Origin: DATAYF01 sp036272735
Lineage (GTDB): Bacteria > Chloroflexota > Ktedonobacteria > Ktedonobacterales > Ktedonobacteraceae
Direction of reading: 5' to 3'
Length of the DNA stretch: 5,254 nt
Assembly: GCA_036272735.1 (NCBI GenBank)
Contig: DATAYF010000636.1
Span: 1-5,254, forward strand
This document shows positions 1-5,135 of the stretch, in pieces. How positions within the stretch are numbered: position 1 is the stretch's first letter; each line of letters begins with the position of its first letter. The translations under genes and the position numbers were made by a program. Below the pieces are notes generated by a model that saw only the letters and a list, made by a program, of their open reading frames with translations, did not search any database and was not told the origin of the DNA.

Positions 1-198
1 GGCAGGCGAGGGGAGTTGGATTGGCAAATCGCAAGCAGCGAGGATCATCAGGAGTGGGAAGTACTGGTGCACCGATTATATGAGATGGGAATAAGACCTA
101 ATCCTGGCAGAGGTATAAATAGTGCTTCCTCTTTGCTTCTAAATCCATGCTCAATGACGTTACGCCAGCCATCTCTAATCTCTAAAAGTTTCCTATAA
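1..198 (+). other. Open frame entering from the left edge, unassigned
   Basis: A plus-strand frame is open from base 1 to a stop at 196-198. Its first part, up to about base 95, is G+C-rich and reads like protein (a stretch containing LDWQIASSEDHQEWEVLVHR), so it could be the tail of a gene starting outside the window. Beyond about base 95 the composition becomes A+T-rich and the translation turns into low-information sequence, while the opposite strand (48-221) gives a more protein-like reading. I do not recognise a family. The likeliest explanation is a short 3' remnant joined to unrelated DNA near base 85-100, or a chance open frame. Confidence 0.15.
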
Positions 199-288
199 GT
201 TTTTTTCACGCTCTTTGTCATTTTTCACCGGAAACACGGCATTGAAACGTTCTCGCCATGATCTTTCTTGAAAATCGTGTAGCGTCAT
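48..288 (-). pseudogene. Frameshifted HEPN-like protein remnant
   Basis: Two overlapping minus-strand frames appear to be one broken gene. The first runs from an ATG at 288 to a TAG at 193-195 (31 codons, ending ...NDKEREKNL). The second runs from 221 to a TGA at 48-50 (57 codons). Removing one A from the run of seven A's (T's at 200-206 on the plus strand) joins them into ...DKEREKTYRKLLEIRDGWRN. The second part contains RNVIEHG (bases about 144-164), an R-x4-H pattern typical of HEPN domains, followed by a hydrophobic LFIPLPGLGLIPISY segment. I recall a family of small hypothetical bacterial proteins with this RN-x3-HG then P-G-x-G-x-x-P order, but cannot verify it here. No ribosome binding site precedes either start, and the frame is open upstream of 288, so the N-terminus is probably missing. 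Neither half looks functional alone. If it was a HEPN protein it may have been an RNase or nucleotide-binding helical protein, but this is inference. Confidence 0.35.
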
Positions 289-335
289 ATTTACTGTAGG
301 GGTCTTTGTCCAAGAGGTCTTAGGTGCTGTCCGTA

Positions 336-503
336 TTACTCTTTTAGTCCTATGAAATACACTTCGTTTGACTGTCCCTTGTTGATACGAGTAATTTGCT
401 CGATGTTGGCGCCCATTGCTTTATGTACAATCTTGTTGAGGGTATTTGTATTCGTTGTATGAGTGTGCTGGAACTGTTTCTGCTGATCTTGCTGATCCAT
501 CAT
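336..503 (-). pseudogene. N-terminal fragment of an aminoglycoside-phosphotransferase-like kinase
   Basis: This is a 55-codon frame starting at the first of two tandem ATGs (503-498) and stopping with TAA at 336-338. Its second half, IEQITRINKGQSNEVYFI, matches the start of the APH/choline-kinase-like fold, where the first beta strands carry an 'I-x-R-I-x-x-G-x-x-N-x-V-Y' pattern. The first half is Gln/Thr/Asn-rich and low in complexity. A full APH protein is about 260-350 residues with a downstream H-x-D-x4-N catalytic loop. None of that is present, because the frame ends directly after the first strands and the next DNA belongs to something else. It starts 16 bases after the recombinase fragment's stop and has a good ribosome binding site, so it may still be translated into a short, non-catalytic peptide. 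A genuine unrelated small protein is the alternative. Confidence 0.5.
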
Positions 504-510
504 AGTATTT

Positions 511-516
511 CCCTTT
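511..516 (-). promoter_or_regulatory. Ribosome binding site of the APH-like fragment
   Basis: The minus strand reads AAAGGG, then 7 bases, then the first ATG at 503. This sets the start of the 336-503 frame and suggests the fragment kept its native translation start, so it is a 5' gene fragment rather than a chance frame. Confidence 0.5.
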
Positions 517-517
517 C

Positions 518-531
518 ATTCAATATTCAAT
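518..531. repeat. Tandem 7-bp repeat ATTCAAT x2
   Basis: Two perfect adjacent copies of ATTCAAT lie across the stop codon of the recombinase fragment (stop at 520-522), between it and the ribosome binding site of the next frame. This may be slippage or a trace of the rearrangement, and I see no clear function for it. Confidence 0.4.
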
Positions 532-795
532 ATGTAACGCTTCCATCGCGTCTTCACCATCTTGAAGCGATGATAAACTGTAGCGCCGTGTCGTTTCCAA
601 GCGTTTATGGCCTGCAATCTCAGCGGCCAGCACCAGATCGCTTCCACGACGGACGAGGTTGGTCAAACAGGTGTGGCGCAAGACATGTGCAGAGAGTTCC
701 AGATGCGCGTCAGTCCCAATGCGGCGAATGATCAAATCAATCGAACGGGCAGAGAGCCGTTTTCCCTTGAGATTGAGATCCCAGCCTGCCGACAC
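520..795 (-). pseudogene. C-terminal catalytic fragment of a tyrosine recombinase/integrase
   Basis: This 91-codon frame (first possible start GTG at 795, directly preceded by an in-frame TGA) carries the C-terminal catalytic core of the XerC/D-phage integrase superfamily. The K-bearing beta-hairpin is represented by LNLKGKRLSARS (about residues 7-18). Box II follows as H37-V-L-R40-H-T, then A-G-H63-K for the third conserved H, and the nucleophile Y72 in TTRRYSL. It ends naturally soon after Y72, at HIEY. The SAM-like core-binding domain and the first catalytic Arg are absent. Full family members are about 280-330 residues, so roughly two thirds is lost. Recognisable homology begins at about residue 5, so bases about 783-795 probably belong to the upstream gene. 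It overlaps the 3' end of the metallophosphatase in another frame and has no plausible ribosome binding site. It is a non-functional remnant of site-specific recombination machinery. Confidence 0.85.
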
Positions 796-2155
796 TCACG
801 CGAAGCGGACCGCTTTCGGCCAGATAGGCTTCCATTGCATCACTGAGCGTTGTAGCTGTCTCGTAGCTGATGGAGAGGTTCCAGGCTTTTTCGACATAGC
901 CTCCGTAGTGACTGATCTCCTGGTCGCCACCGGCCACGCGATAGATGCGCTCCTCCTCCAGAGGGTGCTCTCCAACGAAGATCTGCCCAGAGCGAATGCT
1001 GGCCCCACTCAGATGCAAGAGCCCACGCTTGTCGCAACGCAGGGCACGTGAGCCTGTGGCTGCAAAGGCACGATCCTGGCCACGTGTGATCACCAGACGT
1101 AACTGGGCCCCAGTCATGGATGTGACACACGGTTTCCTGGCCAGATGAAAGGCTTCCAGCAGCGTTTCACGACGCAGGGAACCGCTCTTGAGTGGACCCG
1201 CGCAGGCAGCGACCGCTAGACCGACATCGGCTCGCATACGTGCGCGCAGCGCATCAGCCAGTATATTCGCCGCCTTACACTCACGATCGCTGCTGATCTC
1301 CAACGGCTCGGCCAGTTCCCCGACAATGGTGTTGAGATACGGTGCTATCTCTTCTTCGATTTTTTCGATCTCAGCAAGAATGGCCGGATCTGGCACAATC
1401 TCGCTACTCACTGCCCTGACTGATGCACGTTCAACATGAAGCTGTTCGCCATCCCAGCATATATCCAGTTGCCCCAGATAGTGCCCGAAGCTGCCCGCCT
1501 GAGCAACCATCACCTTTCCGACGCGCTCGCCATCTAGCAAGAGATCGTGGCTATGTGCTCCAATAATCAAAGGAACTTCTTCCTGGAGATCGACAGCTAG
1601 CTGGCGATCCCGTGTGAGGCCCATATGCGAAAGCAGGATCACTGTGTCAGCCCCGAGCTTTCGTAGTTGCGACGCCAGTTCTTGGACGAGCGGCAGCGTT
1701 GGAAGCTCAAACATACCGAAACGATCAGTATAGGCGTGAAAGAGGTTGTCTGTAATCCCAATCAATCCCAGCTTGACTGTACCTGCCTGAAGTATGGCTG
1801 TGCTCTGTACTCCTTGCGGCAGGCTCCCATCCGACTGGCGTATATTGGCCATCAAGAGCGGGTAGCGAGCGATCGCGTGATAGTCTGCTAGCACTTCGAA
1901 ACCATAGCGCAGCACGCCGCCATTGCCAATGGTTGCAGCCTGACACCCTGCCACGCTGAGCAGGCGATGCATTCCAATGCCTCGCGTCAGGTTGCTGATA
2001 CGGTTCACCGATTCTTCAATATCTCCGGCATCAAGATAGAGGATGGGGATGGCGGGGTTCTCTGTTCTGATCTGTTTGACCAGTGTCGCGATGCGGGCCA
2101 GTGCATCGACATGTCCGTGAAGATCGTTGCTATGGAGAAGAATACATCTTTGCAT
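737..2155 (-). CDS. Metallophosphatase/5'-nucleotidase (UshA/YunD type)
   Basis: The protein is 472 residues from the first ATG (an in-frame TTG at 2164 would add three; neither start has a strong ribosome binding site). It has the two-domain layout of bifunctional 5'-nucleotidase/2',3'-cyclic phosphodiesterases, which hydrolyse phosphate monoesters such as nucleotides with two metal ions. The N-terminal calcineurin-like domain shows the metal ligands in order: N10-D11-L-H13-G, D42-A-G-D45, G77-N78, S176-H177-M-G and G199-A-H201-S-H203. The C-terminal 5_nucleotid_C-like domain covers about 275-440. Two features are non-canonical. The catalytic GNH[D/E] motif reads GNGG, so the His is replaced by G79. 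The usual NGGxR-type substrate loop is replaced around 318-327 (ACAGPLKSGS). No signal peptide is seen, so it is probably cytoplasmic. The last 15 or so residues (after VSVGRL) are encoded by recombinase DNA read out of frame, so the original stop has been lost. A promoter lies upstream at 2217-2225. The substrate is not predictable. Confidence 0.85.
   Translation of the reverse strand: MQRCILLHSNDLHGHVDALARIATLVKQIRTENPAIPILYLDAGDIEESVNRISNLTRGIGMHRLLSVAGCQAATIGNGGVLRYGFEVLADYHAIARYPLLMANIRQSDGSLPQGVQSTAILQAGTVKLGLIGITDNLFHAYTDRFGMFELPTLPLVQELASQLRKLGADTVILLSHMGLTRDRQLAVDLQEEVPLIIGAHSHDLLLDGERVGKVMVAQAGSFGHYLGQLDICWDGEQLHVERASVRAVSSEIVPDPAILAEIEKIEEEIAPYLNTIVGELAEPLEISSDRECKAANILADALRARMRADVGLAVAACAGPLKSGSLRRETLLEAFHLARKPCVTSMTGAQLRLVITRGQDRAFAATGSRALRCDKRGLLHLSGASIRSGQIFVGEHPLEEERIYRVAGGDQEISHYGGYVEKAWNLSISYETATTLSDAMEAYLAESGPLRVSVGRLGSQSQGKTALCPFD
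768..779. repeat. Tandem hexamer TGAGAT x2 at the gene joint
   Basis: Two perfect adjacent copies of TGAGAT lie just inside the point where the metallophosphatase sequence gives way to recombinase sequence. The position suggests a short-homology or slippage trace of the deletion that fused the two genes. The repeat is small enough to be chance. Confidence 0.3.
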
Positions 2156-2216
2156 AGGTTTCAAGTGCCATCTCGCTTTTTCATGTATGTGACCAGGCGA
2201 TCCTCATCAGTGGGGA

Positions 2217-2225
2217 ATTATAGCA
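2217..2225 (-). promoter_or_regulatory. Extended -10 promoter for the metallophosphatase
   Basis: The minus strand reads TGCTATAAT, a perfect TGn-TATAAT extended -10 element. There is no good -35 hexamer 16-18 bases upstream, which is typical of extended -10 promoters. It would start transcription near 2210 and give a 5' leader of about 50 bases before the ATG at 2155. Its location in the divergent intergenic region, facing the only gene on that side, supports it. Confidence 0.55.
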
Positions 2226-2231
2226 TATTAG

Positions 2232-2478
2232 CCGGGACGTAGCTGTTTCGATGAGATAATCAGGCTAGAAAAGTCCTATACCCACGGGATGCGCAACGAG
2301 CTTGTTGAAGAGCTAATCTCTGAGCTGGTGAGCGAAAGCTGGACTGGCCTGGACACGGAGCGTGGAATAGGTAGCAGAGACAGAGGAAGAGAGCCCGAAA
2401 AAGGCAGAAAAAGGGTCGATTCTGACCTCCTTTGAGGGGAAACTAGAGATATCAATATTTCACAAAAGGAACACGAAG
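2232..2478 (+). other. Divergent intergenic region with a short open frame
   Basis: The full gap between the metallophosphatase start and the VOC start is about 314-323 bases. A plus-strand frame is open from 2232 to a TGA at 2431-2433. From its first ATG at 2289 it would encode 48 residues, beginning with an amphipathic MRNELVEELISELVSE and ending in a charged Arg/Glu/Lys tail. No ribosome binding site precedes the ATG and I do not recognise it, so it may be a remnant or chance. The region should carry the VOC promoter, but I see no convincing -35/-10 pair on the plus strand. The ribosome binding site AAAAGGA (2464-2470) serves the VOC gene. Confidence 0.25.
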
Positions 2479-3003
2479 ATGACGACACAACCGAAGGCAG
2501 TGCAACCGATTCCCGAGGGCTATCATAGCGTGACACCCTGGATTGTTTCCCGAGATACGGCCAAGCTGCTCGATTTCATGCACAAAGCGTTTGGAGCAGA
2601 GGAACTCTATCGGGTCTATAACGAGGACGGCACTATTGTCCATGCCGAAGCCAAAATTGGCGACTGCATCGTCATGGCGTTTGACGCGGGAAAGGAGTGG
2701 CCTGATACCCCGTGCTTCCTGCGTCTCTACGTCCCTGATGGTGATGCGGTGTACCAACAAGCCCTTGCTGCTGGAGCAACCTCGGTCACCGAGATGACCT
2801 ATCTGTTCTTTGGCGACCGAGTCGACCGAGTCGGACGAGTGCGCGACCCCTTTGGCAATCTCTGGTGGATTCAGACACGCCTGGAGAACCTCGGTCCCGA
2901 GGAGATGGCAAAACGAGCCAAAGAGCCGCAGTATCGCGAGGCCATGCGCTATATTCAGGAGTCTCTTGATCAGGAACTCTCGAGTCGGGGACAACAGCGA
3001 TGA
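2479..3003 (+). CDS. VOC family protein (glyoxalase/bleomycin-resistance superfamily, PhnB-like)
   Basis: The protein has 174 residues. The start is fixed by AAAAGGA eight bases before the ATG. It has the single-chain VOC layout of two beta-alpha-beta-beta-beta modules. The first module begins at SVTPWIVSRDTAKLLDFMHK (17-36), the usual opening of the PhnB-like branch (x-V-T-P-[YW]-[IL]-x-V-x-D), with FGAEELYR after it and HAEAKIGD at 55-62. The second starts at CFLRLYVPDGDAVYQQALAAGA (79-100) and ends in VRDPFGNLWWIQTR (121-134), the hallmark closing strand. VOC proteins bind a metal or small ligand in a cupped sheet and include isomerases, dioxygenases and drug-binding proteins, so the exact activity cannot be read here. 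A 9-bp duplication adds an extra DRV at about 113-118. The helical tail (about 137-174) starts with the common GPEEMAKR element. It stands alone, divergent from the metallophosphatase. It looks intact. Confidence 0.9.
   Translation: MTTQPKAVQPIPEGYHSVTPWIVSRDTAKLLDFMHKAFGAEELYRVYNEDGTIVHAEAKIGDCIVMAFDAGKEWPDTPCFLRLYVPDGDAVYQQALAAGATSVTEMTYLFFGDRVDRVGRVRDPFGNLWWIQTRLENLGPEEMAKRAKEPQYREAMRYIQESLDQELSSRGQQR
2814..2840. repeat. 9-bp tandem repeat inside the VOC gene
   Basis: CGACCGAGT is present in two perfect adjacent copies (2814-2822, 2823-2831), followed by a degenerate third (CGGACGAGT, 2832-2840). It is in frame and encodes DRV-DRV-GRV, where relatives as I recall them have a single GDR-x-GRV. 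It is most simply a replication-slippage duplication of three codons. Confidence 0.7.
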
Positions 3004-3033
3004 CGATGAGATCTTCCGCCGTTGGCTCTCATC

Positions 3034-3059
3034 AAGGGCCTCGTCTCTGGGCTTTTTTT
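3034..3059 (+). terminator. Weak terminator-like element after the VOC gene
   Basis: A run of seven T's (3053-3059) follows a G+C-rich stretch 31 bases after the VOC stop. The potential stem (AAG and CC at 3034-3040 with GG and CTT at 3049-3054) is short and interrupted, so it is a poor intrinsic terminator. The T tract and its placement are the only reasons to list it. Confidence 0.3.
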
Positions 3060-3136
3060 GCTCATGCGCGACTGCGCCTCCCACCCGAGTCTCGGCATCA
3101 TATGGCGAGATGTCAAGGGTGCGCGATCCGCTCGGT

Positions 3137-5055
3137 TCAAGTGGTCGGCAGGCCGAGCGAGGTGGCAAAGTCAGCCGAAACCCCGCAGAGGGTGATCCTC
3201 ACCTGGCCAGAGGTGGGAGGACGGGCATTGCGAGCCAGTCGGGCAGCCCACGAGAGCCGAGAATGAGCACGCTTTGCTCGGGAAAGGATAGCCGTAGACT
3301 CGGCAGTTCTACAGGCGGAAGAGGGAGGATCGACTTCCACCTTGATACATTGCTGGCGCGTTAACTGGGTACACGCCTGTCGGTAGAACCGACGGCTCCG
3401 GTCGCGCCAGAACACTGGCGCCAGCCCGACCATGAGCGGATGCAGCAGCACACTCACCTGGCGCGGTTTGCCGGTTGCACCCCCATTCCATTGACACTGC
3501 TCACGCAGAGGACAGGGACGACAACTGCGGATGCTGACTCCATACACCACGCGCAAGCTTCCATCGGTTTCTCTGCGCTGCTCATGCGCGAAAAGCTTCT
3601 GGTCAGCGGGGCACCGCAGCGTCCCATCGGGCTGGAGAGCAAAGTCTTGTCCAGAGAAGCGACCAGCTTTCCAGGACAAGCCCACGTGAGGGGGAGCATA
3701 GCCCGCCGAGGGAGCGGCGTAGGGGGAGGCAGGCGAGATGGCAGGAGCAAAATCGGTCGTGCGCACGGGATCAGGATGAAGCTGATGCCCCAGTTCCAGG
3801 CGCAGGTTCCAGACCCATTGCGATATCACCTGCCAGCATTCCTGCCCCCAGGCCGAGTGAGAGCACCAACGATCGGGGTCAATCTCCTGATCTTCATCTG
3901 AAAGGAGTGGCTCAAAGGCCCCTCGATGCAGGTACAATCCGACGACATCACAAGCAGTGAACGCCTGCTGGGGCAGGTTGGTGAAGAAGAGTTCGTAGAC
4001 GACGCCTGCACGCGTGACCCCAATGGGACTCTTCTTTTTGCCCGCAGGATGCGTTGCCACGATCACACGGCACAGCACGCCTTCGGGCCCTAGCGGGATC
4101 TGTGGACAATCGTAGAGGCTGCGCACCACCTGGCTTTCAGGACGCTGTTGGACCTGATCAGGAGGGAGGTGCAGACGCCCCTGAATGAGTGGATGATCGA
4201 GCACGCTGTATTCTTTGCCACGGGTGACAAATGCGAACCCAGCTACATCGGAGAGCACTGCCCCGTTCCCATATTGCCCGTCGAGCCGCAACAGGGTGCG
4301 TTCTTGTGGGAGCTGATAGGCAGCCAGATACCGACCAATAGTGGCACACCCCTTGCGCAGTTCCTCCCGATAGCGACCGTTGCCTCGGTTCCCGAAACTG
4401 CCGAGCCACTGAAAGCTATGCGCCTGCGAAACCGTTGTGCGCGTCCTGACCACTTACCACTTCCCCACGCTTGCGGCCCCGGTAGAAAGGCGGCACAGAC
4501 CTCATCCAGCCGACGAAACGCAGGGGGAAGATCGTCCGTCTGGGGTAGCGTGCGTTGGCTCGCGGCCTCTCGCGTCCCATCAATGTCAAACACCATCCAG
4601 GTGTTTCCCACGAGGGTCCTTCAGCCCCCCGGTTTGCTTGTCGGGGGTGAGTGGACGGCCCAACAGGTCATCGAGAAAGAGTGTGCGCAGCGCTTCAATG
4701 GGTGCCTCCGTCAACGCCGCTAAAAAACGGGAGAGCGCTGAGCGGGAGGGCAACTGGTCGCGTTCAAACAACGCCATGAACGGGATCGCAAAGGGCTGGA
4801 GGCTTTCGTAAAACTCCCGCCATCGGTACGTTCTCCACTGATCGCATAGCCGAAGAGTACTGCCAGAAAATCGATCATGTCGTAGCGTCCGAAGCGTCGC
4901 CGCGCAAAGCGCACCTGTTCATTGATCTTGTTGAAAACGCCGTGCTTGCTAAGATGCGCCGTCAGCAGCACAACTTCGCCAAACCAGGGTGGCGTCGATG
5001 GCTCAGACCGAGATGTGGTCTGGACGATCACCGATCCATCAGCAATACTGTTCAT
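3137..5055 (-). pseudogene. IS4-type DDE transposase, broken by four small lesions
   Basis: The coding region corresponds to about 640 residues read through four frame changes. Part 1 (5055 to about 4820) starts MNSIADGSV and reaches FGYAISGERT. A net one-base loss near 4812-4830 leads into FYESLQPFAIPFMALFERDQ. An extra base in the run at 4604-4609 then leads into NTWMVFDIDGTREA, which holds the first catalytic Asp (about 4579-4587). An extra base at 4486-4488 and a 7-bp duplication at 4449-4462 precede VVRTRTTVSQAHSFQWLGSF. The rest is open to 3137. The second Asp is in LLRLDGQYG (D codon 4280-4282). The final Glu is in YLHRGAFE (codon 3911-3913), which fits the Y-x2-R-x3-E part of the IS4 YREK signature; the expected Lys position is Asp. 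A Cys cluster (C-x2-C-x5-C) lies further on, and the chain ends at ATSLGLPTT. The start at 5055 is chosen because AAGGAG lies six bases upstream. All three DDE residues survive, so inactivation looks recent. Confidence 0.85.
4449..4462. repeat. 7-bp tandem duplication inside the transposase
   Basis: ACCACTT occurs twice in a row. Deleting one copy on the minus strand restores GEV-VRTRT continuity with the downstream frame, so this is a mutation within the transposase gene rather than an element boundary. Confidence 0.75.
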
Positions 5056-5060
5056 ATGAA

Positions 5061-5102
5061 TCTCCTTGATGAAAATGGATTTGTACTTCCTCATCAAGGA
5101 GA
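5061..5102 (-). promoter_or_regulatory. Hairpin sequestering the transposase ribosome binding site
   Basis: A perfect 12-bp inverted repeat, TCTCCTTGATGA (5061-5072) and TCATCAAGGAGA (5091-5102), is separated by 18 bases. In minus-strand RNA the inner arm contains the AAGGAG Shine-Dalgarno sequence, six bases before the transposase ATG at 5055, and the outer arm contains the matching CTCCTT. Folding would hide the ribosome binding site. Insertion sequences such as IS10 and IS50 are known to use comparable structures to block transposase translation from transcripts entering from outside. That role here is inferred from position. The start codon itself sits in the 10-bp palindrome TTCATATGAA (5051-5060). 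Confidence 0.65.
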
Positions 5103-5106
5103 CACA

Positions 5107-5135
5107 TTTTTAAGCTAGTTGGCTACTGGCTACAA
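5107..5135 (-). promoter_or_regulatory. Weak promoter candidate for the transposase
   Basis: On the minus strand TTGTAG (5130-5135) and TAAAAA (5107-5112) are 17 bases apart. Each shares only about three to four bases with the sigma-70 consensus. Transcription would start near 5100, at the outer arm of the hairpin. The sequence support is thin and its position is the main argument. Confidence 0.25.

Larger units (their letters stand above)
3137..5102 (-). mobile_element. Decayed IS4-type insertion sequence (ends not defined)
   Basis: The listed span runs from the transposase stop to the outer arm of the hairpin over its start. The true element must extend some way on both sides: left end between the VOC gene (3003) and 3137, right end beyond 5102 and possibly outside the window. 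I compared the two flanks for terminal inverted repeats and target-site duplications and found none convincing. The single transposase gene fills the element, which is the usual IS4-group plan. The transposase is disrupted by four lesions, so the element cannot move itself, although a related copy elsewhere could act on it if the ends survive. Confidence 0.75.

Noticed and set aside
190..210. Possible programmed -1 frameshift at an A-AAA-AAC heptamer
   Set aside because: The heptamer is in the right phase, but a -1 shift leads to a stop after a few codons. The protein-like downstream frame is reached only by a +1 change, so a one-base slip is the simpler reading.
396..731. Plus-strand open frame of 111 codons with a hydrophobic stretch
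   Set aside because: The hydrophobic part is the complement of the Gln/Asn-rich start of the APH-like fragment, and the rest is antisense to the recombinase motifs.
659..1051. Plus-strand open frame of 130 codons
   Set aside because: It lies antisense to the recombinase fragment and the metallophosphatase C-terminus, both of which have family motifs.
3005..3033. 7-bp inverted repeat GATGAGA/TCTCATC just after the VOC stop as a terminator
   Set aside because: The stem is A+T-rich, the loop is 15 bases and no T run follows directly. The later T tract at 3053-3059 is a better, though still weak, candidate.
3004..3136. Search for terminal inverted repeats of the insertion sequence against 5103-5254
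   Set aside because: Only short, gapped similarities (for example CCCAC..GAGT) and a same-orientation GTTGGCT were found. None is long or properly placed enough to call an end or a target-site duplication.
2452..3168. 238-codon minus-strand open frame opposite the VOC gene
   Set aside because: It is longer than the VOC frame but has no recognisable motifs or ribosome binding site, while the plus strand has a clear VOC signature and a good ribosome binding site. It is an antisense shadow.
2810..3364. Plus-strand open frame of 184 codons spanning the VOC 3' end and the transposase 3' end
   Set aside because: It is out of frame with the VOC gene and antisense to the transposase C-terminus, it is Ser/Arg-rich and low in information, and it has no ribosome binding site.
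4148..4723. Plus-strand open frame of 191 codons
   Set aside because: It is antisense to the transposase and covers the region holding the catalytic Asp residues of the minus-strand product.
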